Assembly: GCA_035699465.1 (NCBI GenBank)
Contig: DASSPT010000071.1
Location: 1 to 9,418, forward strand
DNA: 9,418 bases
Direction: 5' to 3'
DNA from: JAICNR01 sp035699465
GTDB taxonomy: Bacteria; Gemmatimonadota; Gemmatimonadetes; JACCXV01; JAHWKZ01
The notes under the pieces were generated by a model. The model worked only from the letters and a program-made list of their open reading frames with translations, was not told the DNA's origin and did no database searches. Position numbers and translations under genes: made by a program. The number at the start of each line of letters is the position of its first letter. Within the stretch, counting starts at the first letter, position 1. Positions 1 to 5,621 of the stretch are shown here, one piece after another.

Positions 1-1
1 G

Positions 2-229
2 ATCATCGAGAAGCGGCGCGCGCCAGGCCGCGATCCCTCGCACGTCAAGGCGCTCGCCCGGTTCGTCGCGGCCGCAAGGGCGGGCGCTCCCTGCGCTCCC
101 GACCTCGAGGACGGGCGGCGGAGCCTCGCGGTGATCGACGCCGCCGAGCGTTCGGCGCGGAGCGGGCGCGCGGACGTGGTGCCGGACGGGTCTCCGGCCG
201 GCATGGGAGCCGCGACGCGTGGGATCTGA
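2..229 (+). CDS. C-terminal fragment of a probable Gfo/Idh/MocA-family sugar oxidoreductase
   Basis: An open frame enters from the left edge and gives 75 residues before a TGA at 227-229. The tail reads as an HVKALARFVAAARAG helix, then an acidic DLEDG turn, then SLAVIDAAERSARSG. This matches the usual C-terminal helices of NAD(P)-dependent Gfo/Idh/MocA oxidoreductases, where a phrase like 'ALESARTG' closes the domain. The family oxidises or reduces sugars and nucleotide sugars in the cytoplasm. Versions with this ending are common in exopolysaccharide clusters, which fits the three glycosyltransferases directly downstream. The catalytic N-terminal Rossmann half lies outside the window, so the substrate cannot be judged. 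The stop overlaps the next start by 11 nt, which suggests one operon. The frame is secure; the family call rests on a short tail and is moderate. Confidence 0.6.
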   Translation: MIEKRRAPGRDPSHVKALARFVAAARAGAPCAPDLEDGRRSLAVIDAAERSARSGRADVVPDGSPAGMGAATRGI

Positions 230-1157
230 GCTTCCGGCGATCTCGGTCGTTGTCGCCACCCGCGACCGCGGACACCTTGCGGCATCCGCCGTACGCTCGG
301 TCCTCGCCTGCAGTCCGCCGGCGCGCGAGGTATGGGTGGTCGATCAGAGCCGGGACGGGCGCACCTCCGACGCGATCGCGGATCTCGCCGCGGATGAGAG
401 GACGAGGTACGTCCGCTCGGAGACAGAGGGCCTGAGCCGAGCCCACAACCTGGCGATCGGCCGCACCACTAGCGAGCTGGTCGCGATCACCGACGACGAC
501 TGCGAAGTTCCCGCCGACTGGCTGGCGCGGATCGCGGACGCGTTCGCGGTGGATCCGCGCATCGGCGTCGTGTTCGGCACGGTGGCGGCCGGCGGACACG
601 ACGCGCGCGGCGGTTACATTCCGGCGTATTCACGGGACGCTCCCTTCCTCGCCAGGAGCCCCCACGAGAAGTGGCGCATCGAGGGAATGGGCGCGTGCAT
701 GGCGATCCGCAGATCGACGTGGGAGTCGCTCGGGGGCTTCGACGCGAAGCTCGGTGCCGGGGCCGACTTCGACGCCGCCGACGACGGGGACTTCGCCTAC
801 CGGGCGCTGCGAGCGGGCTGGTGGATCCACGACACACCGGCCGTGCGGGTCGTGCACCATGGCTTCCGGACCGCTGAGGAGGGGCGCGCGCTGCTCGTCC
901 AGTACGCCCGTGGGACCGGGGCCATGATGGTCAAGCACCTGCGCTGCCGCACTCCGGGGTCCGCGCGGCTTCTCGCGCGGATGGCGTGCCGCTGGGTTCT
1001 GCGCCGCCGCCCGCCGGGGCTCCGACTCGGCGCCCACGACGCCTCCGTCGGCAGGCTGGTCGGGTTCGCGCGCGGATTCGTCGCCGGCGCCCTCGCGCCC
1101 GTCGATCGCGAGCGGTGCCTGTACCGGGAAGAGACGACGACACGGGAGATCCAGTGA
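219..1157 (+). CDS. Glycosyltransferase family 2 protein (first of three)
   Basis: This 312-aa protein is a probable inverting GT-A glycosyltransferase that moves a sugar from a nucleotide donor onto a growing glycan or lipid-linked acceptor at the cytoplasmic membrane. The N-terminus starts the classic fold (ISVVVATRDRG, residues 8-18). A VWVVDQSRDG strand follows, then N77 in GLSRAHN, and the metal/nucleotide-binding acidic motif TDDDCE with D92-D94. An acceptor-side GMGACMAIRRS...GGFD segment (157-174) precedes the acidic DDGDFAYRALRAG (188-200), where the catalytic base is expected. The C-terminal 70 residues are Arg-rich and amphipathic, without a clear transmembrane helix, so peripheral membrane association is plausible. 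The start is GTG at 219 with GGAG at 206-209; no ATG lies in frame upstream. It overlaps the upstream stop by 11 nt and its own TGA overlaps the next GTG. Family confidence is high; donor and acceptor are unknown. Confidence 0.9.
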   Translation: MGSELPAISVVVATRDRGHLAASAVRSVLACSPPAREVWVVDQSRDGRTSDAIADLAADERTRYVRSETEGLSRAHNLAIGRTTSELVAITDDDCEVPADWLARIADAFAVDPRIGVVFGTVAAGGHDARGGYIPAYSRDAPFLARSPHEKWRIEGMGACMAIRRSTWESLGGFDAKLGAGADFDAADDGDFAYRALRAGWWIHDTPAVRVVHHGFRTAEEGRALLVQYARGTGAMMVKHLRCRTPGSARLLARMACRWVLRRRPPGLRLGAHDASVGRLVGFARGFVAGALAPVDRERCLYREETTTREIQ

Positions 1158-2149
1158 GCGATCCGATCCTGTCCGCCATCGTAGTCGCCCCCGAAGGCTG
1201 GGCGCCCGTGCGGACCACCGTCCGACACCTGGCCGCTCAGTCGATCGCCGACCGGATCGAGCTCGTCTTCGTCGTGCCGCGGGGCTTGGCGCTCGCGCCC
1301 GACCTCGACCTCGGCGGATTCGCGGGTCAGCGGATCGCCGAGATCGACGGGCAGGCGGCCGGCTCACGCGGATACGTCGGCGGCGCGGCGGGATACGCGG
1401 CCGGCGTGCGCGCGGCGACGGCGCCGTTCGTGGTCCTGACCGAGGACCACTGCTATCCCGAACCCGGGTGGGCCGAGGCGCTGGTCGCGGCCTACGACGA
1501 CCGGACCGCCGTGGTGGGCCCCGTCGTGGCGCACGCGAACGAAGGGGGCATGGTCGCCTGGGCCGACTACCTCCTGGGGTACGGGCCGTGGCTGGATCCC
1601 ACCCCCGGTGGCGACGTCGCGTACCTGCCGGGCCACAACAGCAGCTACCGGCGCACCGCGCTCCTCGAGTACGAGCCCGAGCTCGAGCGCTGGCTCGAGG
1701 CGGAGAGCGTGCTCCACTGGGATCTCCGGGACAAAGGGTGGCGCCTCGTGCTCGAGCCGCGGGCGCGAACCCATCACTTCAGCTTCTCGCGTCCGGCGTC
1801 GTGGCTGAGGGCCACGTTCCTGCAGTCGCGCGCCTTCGCCGGCCGTCGCACGCACGAGGCCGGCGCCGCCAGGCGCCTGTTCTGGGTCGCCGCGGTCCCG
1901 CTCATTCCCGCGGTCCGGATCCGGCGCTGCCTGAGGGACTCGCGCCGCTCCACGGCCGGGCCTTCGCTGCTGCGCGCGCTGCCCGCGCTGTCCGCGGCGC
2001 TCGCCGTCAGCGCGGTGGGCGAGGCCGTGGGCTATGCGCTGGGCGAAGGCGACGCGGCCGAGCGGGTCTCCCGCTTCGAGTTCCGCCGCGACCTCCACGT
2101 CACCGACCGCGACCGCCGCGCGATGGGGCGCGCCCGCTTCTGGGAGTGA
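1154..2149 (+). CDS. Glycosyltransferase family 2-like protein (second of three)
   Basis: A 331-aa protein with a divergent GT-A fold. The N-terminal strand is ILSAIVVAPEGW; at the usual DxD position it has TEDHCYP (E97, D98, H99), then PGWAEAL. A conserved-looking YLPGHNSSYRRTALL segment (158-171) and WDLRDKGW (189-196) correspond to the acceptor and C-terminal motifs of the family. Hydrophobic stretches near 243-256 and 272-298 suggest membrane association. The frame is open much further upstream, but the start is placed at GTG 1154, which overlaps the previous TGA as GTGA and has GGGAG at 1144-1148. The same GTGA arrangement recurs at its own end. It probably acts in the same polysaccharide pathway as its neighbours. 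The EDH in place of DxD occurs in some family-2 enzymes and need not mean loss of activity, though a non-catalytic role is possible. Confidence 0.85.
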   Translation: MSDPILSAIVVAPEGWAPVRTTVRHLAAQSIADRIELVFVVPRGLALAPDLDLGGFAGQRIAEIDGQAAGSRGYVGGAAGYAAGVRAATAPFVVLTEDHCYPEPGWAEALVAAYDDRTAVVGPVVAHANEGGMVAWADYLLGYGPWLDPTPGGDVAYLPGHNSSYRRTALLEYEPELERWLEAESVLHWDLRDKGWRLVLEPRARTHHFSFSRPASWLRATFLQSRAFAGRRTHEAGAARRLFWVAAVPLIPAVRIRRCLRDSRRSTAGPSLLRALPALSAALAVSAVGEAVGYALGEGDAAERVSRFEFRRDLHVTDRDRRAMGRARFWE

Positions 2150-3084
2150 CGCCCCGCGTCACGGCCGTGATCCCCACTGCCGGCCGGCCCGGCCTCGTCA
2201 CCCGAGCGGTCGAGAGCGCGCTCGCCCAGACCGTGCGCGGAATCGAGGTCGTGGTCGTGATCGACGGACCGGACACCATGACCGAGAAGGCGCTCTCTAG
2301 GATCGCCGACCCGCGTCTGCGTGTGATCCGGCGTCCGAAGGCCGGCCCCGGAGCGGCGCGGAACGCAGGGGTGGCCGCGGCGGCCGCGGAGTGGATTGCC
2401 TTCCTCGACGACGACGATCTCTGGGCGCCCGCGAAGCTCCAGCGGCAGCTCGCCGTGGTAGAGTCGTCCGCGCTCGCCCACCCGATCGTCGTAGGACGCG
2501 TCGCCGCCGACGACGGCAGCGGCCGCGAGCGGATCTGGCCCCGGCGCCTTCCACGGCCCGGCGAAGCCCTCGGCGACTACCTCCTGGTCCGCCACACCCC
2601 CTTCTGGGGAGAGGCGCTCGTCCACACGTCGACGATCCTCACCCGGCGCGAGCTCCTCGAAGAGGTGCGGTTCCGGGAGGACATGGAGCGCCACGAGGAC
2701 ATGGATTGGCTCCTGCGCGCCACCCGCGTCGAAGGCGCCGGTGTCGTGTTCGTTCCCGGAGCGGAGCCGCTCGCCACCTGGAGCGTCGATCTCGCGCGCG
2801 GGCGCGCGAGCCGTGGCGGCGACTGGCGGGACTCGCTTACATGGGCGCGGCTCGAGCGCCCGCTTCTCTCGCGGCGGGCCTATGCCGGCTTCCTCCTCAC
2901 GAACGTCGCCGCGCATGCGGCGCGACAGCGGAGCGCCTCCGCGCTCTGGCGGCTTCCCTGGGAAGCGTTCCGGCGCGGCCGGCCGCGAGTGCGGGACCTG
3001 CTGCTGTTCGCGGGCATCTGGCTCCTGCCGGAGTCGGCCCGGACGCGCGCTGCGGACATCCGGCACGAGCGACGGCGAGCGTGA
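2146..3084 (+). CDS. Glycosyltransferase family 2 protein (third of three)
   Basis: A 312-aa canonical GT-A family-2 glycosyltransferase. The N-terminus gives VTAVIPTAGRPGLVTRAVES, then VVVVIDG (35-41), the GPGAARNAGV loop (67-76), and FLDDDDLW with D88-D91 as the metal/nucleotide-binding motif. HEDMDWLLRA (183-192) supplies the acidic catalytic region. The C-terminus has a hydrophobic, Arg-flanked segment (RVRDLLLFAGIWLLPESAR, 281-299) that may sit at the membrane. The start is GTG at 2146, overlapping the previous TGA by 4 nt. The only purine-rich sequence, GGGA, abuts the start too closely to be a good ribosome site, so translation probably depends on re-initiation after the upstream gene. 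Of the three, this one matches the textbook family best. Sugar specificity cannot be read from sequence. The 79 nt that follow, up to the next gene, show no terminator I can support. Confidence 0.92.
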   Translation: MTPRVTAVIPTAGRPGLVTRAVESALAQTVRGIEVVVVIDGPDTMTEKALSRIADPRLRVIRRPKAGPGAARNAGVAAAAAEWIAFLDDDDLWAPAKLQRQLAVVESSALAHPIVVGRVAADDGSGRERIWPRRLPRPGEALGDYLLVRHTPFWGEALVHTSTILTRRELLEEVRFREDMERHEDMDWLLRATRVEGAGVVFVPGAEPLATWSVDLARGRASRGGDWRDSLTWARLERPLLSRRAYAGFLLTNVAAHAARQRSASALWRLPWEAFRRGRPRVRDLLLFAGIWLLPESARTRAADIRHERRRA

Positions 3085-3163
3085 ACGCCCGGACCGGCCG
3101 CTGGCGGTGACCGCACGGCCTCGTTCGGCCCGATTCTCGCAGGGACGATTCGGGAGAGAGCCC

Positions 3164-4276
3164 ATGTCGCCAAGGATCACAAACCGTCGGGGCCCTGCGG
3201 CCCCCTTCTGGCGCTTCGCCACGGCGATCGCGCTCCTCGCCTGCAACGGCGGGGGCGGCCCCGCAGGGCCCGATCCCGGGAACGGCCCGCTGCCGCGCAC
3301 GTATGCGATGGGGTTCGGGCCGACTCCGCCCCGGGCCACGATCGAGTCGATCGTCGAGACCGCGCAGTCGCTCGCCCAGCGGAGCGAGCTAGTCCTGATC
3401 CAGCAGGAGGTCCCCTGGGCCGCCCTCCTGGACGGGACGCAGACGATGGAAGAGGCGGTCGAGGAGCGCGTGAGGCTGGAGGAGTTCGTCCGCGCTCTGG
3501 GCCTGGAGATCCTGTTCCTGCTCGATCCCCTCGATGGGCTCGACCGGCGACGAGAGCCACCCGAGCTGACCGCGCGCGGCCGATCGATCGTGGAGCCGGA
3601 GATTCGCGCCATCCACGACGAGTGGGCGCTCGAGATGGCGCGCGTCTTCCGGCCCGAGTGGTACGGTCTGGCGTCCGAGGTGAACACCCTGGCCGATCTC
3701 GGGGACCCCGCGCTCCACGCCGCGGTGCGGGACATGATCAACGACCTGTCGCCGCAGGTGAAGGCCGCCTCGCCGGGAACGCGGACGTTCGTCTCGTTCC
3801 AGGCCGACCAGGCGTACGGACTGCCGGGCTTTCCGCGGACCATCGATCACTTCGCGCTGATCGACGACTACGCCGTGGACGCGCTGGGCCTCTCCACCTA
3901 TCCGGTCTTCGTCCTGGGCGACCCTTCCGAGCTGCCCGCCGACTTCTTCACCCGCTTCGACCAGGCGACGGATCGCCCGCTCCTCCTCGTCGAGGGCGGC
4001 TGGAGCTCGGCGGTCGCCGGCGGGACGAACGGAACGCCCGCCGAGCAGGCCGATTTCTTCCGGCGGATCGCCGCGCTCCTCGACGAGATCGACGCGGAGG
4101 TCTGGGTATTCCTCCTCTACGCCGACCTCGACCTCGAGTCGTACGGCCTGCCGCCCGACCGAGAGGCCGGGCTCGCGAACTTCTCGCGGATGGGCATCGT
4201 GGACGTGGAGCTCCGTCCCAAGCCGGCCGCGGCCGTCTGGGACTCCGTCTTCGCGCGCCCGCTCGGAGATCGATAG
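3164..4276 (+). CDS. Lipoprotein with a glycoside-hydrolase-like TIM-barrel domain
   Basis: A 370-aa exported protein. Residues 1-27 form a lipoprotein signal peptide: basic start (RITNRR), hydrophobic core (FATAIALLAC), and a lipobox LLAC with C27, followed by a Gly/Pro-rich linker. The rest looks like a (beta/alpha)8 barrel of the clan GH-A type. YGLASEVN puts E172 where the strand-4 acid/base is expected, LGLSTYP (241-247) resembles strand 6, and LLLVEGGW puts E277 where the strand-7 nucleophile is expected, followed by VWVFLLYADLD (313-323). GH53-type endo-galactanases share this outline, but the match is by motif only. It may trim an extracellular or periplasmic glycan. The start is ATG 3164 with GGGAGAG at 3152-3158; the frame is open far upstream but only this start gives a signal peptide. 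It lies 79 nt behind the glycosyltransferases and may be a separate transcript. An inactive glycan-binding barrel is an alternative. Confidence 0.75.
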   Translation: MSPRITNRRGPAAPFWRFATAIALLACNGGGGPAGPDPGNGPLPRTYAMGFGPTPPRATIESIVETAQSLAQRSELVLIQQEVPWAALLDGTQTMEEAVEERVRLEEFVRALGLEILFLLDPLDGLDRRREPPELTARGRSIVEPEIRAIHDEWALEMARVFRPEWYGLASEVNTLADLGDPALHAAVRDMINDLSPQVKAASPGTRTFVSFQADQAYGLPGFPRTIDHFALIDDYAVDALGLSTYPVFVLGDPSELPADFFTRFDQATDRPLLLVEGGWSSAVAGGTNGTPAEQADFFRRIAALLDEIDAEVWVFLLYADLDLESYGLPPDREAGLANFSRMGIVDVELRPKPAAAVWDSVFARPLGDR

Positions 4277-4304
4277 GACGCGTCGCCCCGCGGATTGCTC
4301 GCGC

Positions 4305-4481
4305 CTAGGCGTCCCGGATCTTGGCCCGCACCGCCGCCACGGTTTCGTCGTCCAGGCTGTCGATCCCGTGCGCATCGCGCGCGTGCTGCGCGCCCTTCTT
4401 CAGCACTTCTTCCTCGGTCTCACCGCGGATCACCGCCGGGCAGCCGTCCATGATCTCCCCGCAGTGCAGCTCCTTCGACAT
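4305..4481 (-). CDS. DUF1059 family small protein
   Basis: A 58-aa soluble protein with the DUF1059 pattern: an N-terminal CGEIMDGCPAVIRGET segment with C7 and C14, then EEEVLKKGAQHARDAHGI, then a short acidic helix. The family is typically about 60 aa and of unknown function; the paired cysteines and HARDAHG helix are its hallmark. The frame is open well upstream, but ATG 4481 is preceded by a strong AGGGAGG ribosome site (minus strand, about 5 nt away) and starts exactly where the family starts. It lies 68 nt behind the DoxX gene on the same strand, so it could be the last gene of the Rrf2-DoxX transcript. It converges with the lipoprotein gene across only 28 nt. The function is not known; a link to redox or stress is inferred from its neighbours. 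Confidence 0.88.
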   Translation of the reverse strand: MSKELHCGEIMDGCPAVIRGETEEEVLKKGAQHARDAHGIDSLDDETVAAVRAKIRDA

Positions 4482-4503
4482 TTCCGCCTCCCTTCCATGG
4501 GTT

Positions 4504-4515
4504 CGTTGCGCAACG
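4504..4515. repeat. Perfect 12-bp palindrome between doxX and the DUF1059 gene
   Basis: CGTTGCGCAACG is self-complementary over all 12 bases and lies about 22 nt upstream of the DUF1059 start, inside the 68-nt gap. It could be a protein-binding site or a weak mRNA hairpin. There is no promoter-like pair of boxes around it and no T-tract, so its role is open; chance is quite possible at this GC content. Confidence 0.35.
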
Positions 4516-4549
4516 CTCAGGCTTCCGGAACTACCTCGGCTTCCCTGGA

Positions 4550-5059
4550 CTATCTCGCCTTCCGCGAAACCAGCGCGCGATCGATGCTCGCGGGACCGGC
4601 GCCGTTTCCGGCCAGGAAGATCCACACGAACCCGTAGAGTAGCGCGAGCTCGCCGCCGTTCACGTACGGGATCGGTCCCCGAGGAGCGTGCGCGTAGAAG
4701 TAGGCGATCGCCATTTCGAGCGCCAGAACGATCGCCACCGGCCGCGTCAGCACGCCCAGCGCGATCGCCAGCCCGCCGAACACCTCGAGCGCGCCGGCGA
4801 GCCCCATCAGCGACAACAGCTCCGCCGAACCGCCATCCGGCCCCATCCCGCCGAACCACCCGAAGAGCTTGGGCGCCCCGTGCATGAAGAACAGGAGCCC
4901 CGCGCCGATCCGCAGGATCGCGTGGGTGACGCCCGCGATTCCCGTCCGCGCCGTCGTGCCGATCGCCTTCTCCCGCTCGCTGCCTCTGCCCTTCACCGTC
5001 TCGGTTTCGACTCGGCGGTCACGCGCCGTCTTCGTTTCCACTCGCTCTGCAACAGCCAT
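4550..5059 (-). CDS. DoxX family integral membrane protein
   Basis: A 169-aa membrane protein. After a hydrophilic N-terminus of about 40 residues come four hydrophobic segments: HAILRIGAGLLFFMHGAPKLFG (46-67), MGLAGALEVFGGLAIALGV (85-103), VAIVLALEMAIAYFYAH (108-124) and ELALLYGFVWIFLAG (137-151). The FMHGAPKLFGWFGG motif and the GALEVFGGLAIALG segment are typical of DoxX. These proteins are linked in the literature to redox and sulfur or thiol stress, but the exact reaction is unsettled here. The start is ATG 5059 with GGAG 7 nt upstream. The N-terminal tail is longer than in many homologues and holds a short duplication, RVETKTARDR/RVETETVKGR. It sits 26 nt behind the Rrf2 regulator, so Rrf2 control is likely. 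Confidence 0.9.
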   Translation of the reverse strand: MAVAERVETKTARDRRVETETVKGRGSEREKAIGTTARTGIAGVTHAILRIGAGLLFFMHGAPKLFGWFGGMGPDGGSAELLSLMGLAGALEVFGGLAIALGVLTRPVAIVLALEMAIAYFYAHAPRGPIPYVNGGELALLYGFVWIFLAGNGAGPASIDRALVSRKAR

Positions 5060-5067
5060 GGTTACAC
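5058..5067 (-). promoter_or_regulatory. Possible second, partial Rrf2 operator at the doxX start
   Basis: On the minus strand GTGTAACCAT overlaps the doxX start codon. It matches the half-site GTGTTACCAT of the palindrome at 5551-5571 at 9 of 10 positions. The other half is poorly kept: 13 of 21 positions agree over the whole site. It may be a weak downstream binding site or a coincidence. Confidence 0.25.
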
Positions 5068-5085
5068 TCCAATCGAAAAAAAAGG

Positions 5086-5532
5086 TCAACGCGAAGCCGG
5101 TGCCTCCCGTCCTTCCGCCACCACCTCGGCCATGACGTCCGCTACCGTCCGGCCTCGGAGTTGTTCCTCCAGGGCCACCTGGGCGGCGCCGGTGGCGCGC
5201 TCCAGGACCGCCTGGATGTTGCGTCCTACGGGGCACTTGGGGTTCGGGCGCTCGTGGTGAAGCGAGAACAGCGGTCCCTCGCACTCGACCGCCCGGTACA
5301 CGTCCCGCAGGGTGATCTCCGCCGCGGGCCGCGCCAGGACGGTCCCGCCCCCCGCGCCCATCCGCGCCCGGGTCAATCCCGCGCGCGCCAGCAGGGACAG
5401 GAGCCGCCGGACGACCGCGGGATTGGTGTTCACGCTCCCGGCCATGTACTCGGACGTGAGCGGCTCTCCCCGCCCGGTCTCCAGCAATGTCAGGATGTGG
5501 ACTGCCACCGCGAAGCGGCTGCTGATCGTCAT
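5086..5532 (-). CDS. Rrf2 family transcriptional regulator
   Basis: A 148-aa DNA-binding regulator with the Rrf2 layout. MTISSRFAVAVHILTLLE starts a winged helix-turn-helix; SEYMAGSVNTNPAVVRRLLSLLARAGL (27-53) gives the recognition region, and GAGGGTVLARPAAEITLRDVYRAVE (59-83) gives the wing and linker. The sensor part has C84 and, in ERPNPKCPVGRNIQ, C100. Only two cysteines are present, so an IscR-type three-cysteine Fe-S site is unlikely. The PNPKCPVGRNIQ motif resembles YwnA-like members, for which thiol or electrophile sensing is a reasonable guess. The start is ATG 5532 with GGGGAGC 8 nt upstream. It leads a leftward operon with doxX and probably the DUF1059 gene, and a palindrome over its promoter points to autorepression. 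The family is secure; the signal sensed is inferred. Confidence 0.93.
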   Translation of the reverse strand: MTISSRFAVAVHILTLLETGRGEPLTSEYMAGSVNTNPAVVRRLLSLLARAGLTRARMGAGGGTVLARPAAEITLRDVYRAVECEGPLFSLHHERPNPKCPVGRNIQAVLERATGAAQVALEEQLRGRTVADVMAEVVAEGREAPASR

Positions 5533-5550
5533 GGCGTTGGGCTCCCCATA

Positions 5551-5571
5551 GTGTTACTATTATGGTAACAC
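5551..5571. promoter_or_regulatory. 21-bp palindromic operator, probable Rrf2 binding site
   Basis: Two 10-bp arms, GTGTTACTAT and ATGGTAACAC, flank a central T at 5561. They are reverse complements at 9 of 10 positions; the outer seven (GTGTTAC/GTAACAC) are perfect. This AT-rich palindrome stands out in GC-rich surroundings. It covers the -10 box and expected start site of the rrf2 promoter and lies in the shared region with the divergent VOC gene. Rrf2 proteins bind palindromes of this size, so repression of its own operon, and possibly of the VOC gene, is the simplest reading. Confidence 0.75.
5558..5563 (+). promoter_or_regulatory. Possible -10 box for the VOC gene
   Basis: TATTAT (5 of 6 to TATAAT) lies on the plus strand inside the same palindrome, 59 nt before the VOC start. 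No good -35 box is seen at 16-18 bp upstream (best is TTGGGC at 5537 with a 15-bp spacer), so this is tentative. If used, one operator would control both divergent genes. Confidence 0.3.
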
Positions 5572-5590
5572 ACTCGGCGCCAGATGTCAA
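5562..5590 (-). promoter_or_regulatory. Promoter of the rrf2-doxX operon
   Basis: Reading leftward, a perfect -35 TTGACA (5590-5585) is separated by 17 bp from TACCAT (5567-5562), which matches the -10 consensus at 4 of 6. Transcription would start near 5555, giving a leader of about 22 nt that holds the GGGGAGC ribosome site. The -10 box lies inside the palindromic operator. Confidence 0.65.
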
Positions 5591-5621
5591 GCCACGGTGA
5601 TTTCACGATGGGAGGCAAGCG

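Noticed and set aside
986..1153. Extension of the second glycosyltransferase to a start at 986
   Set aside because: It would overlap the first glycosyltransferase by 170 nt with an Arg/Pro-rich stretch unlike the family. GTG 1154 has a ribosome site and the GT fold begins right after it.
2741..3163. Upstream extension of the lipoprotein frame into the third glycosyltransferase
   Set aside because: The extension is a shadow of the GT coding frame; ATG 3164 has a ribosome site and begins a lipoprotein signal peptide.
2032..3843. Long minus-strand open frame of about 600 codons antisense to the GT and lipoprotein genes
   Set aside because: Its product is Arg/Ser/Pro-rich without any domain I recognise, and it mirrors real genes on the plus strand; such frames are usual in GC-rich DNA.
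4482..4859. Extension of the DUF1059 frame to 4859
   Set aside because: The added sequence is antisense-frame shadow of DoxX; the family start and an AGGGAGG ribosome site are at 4481.
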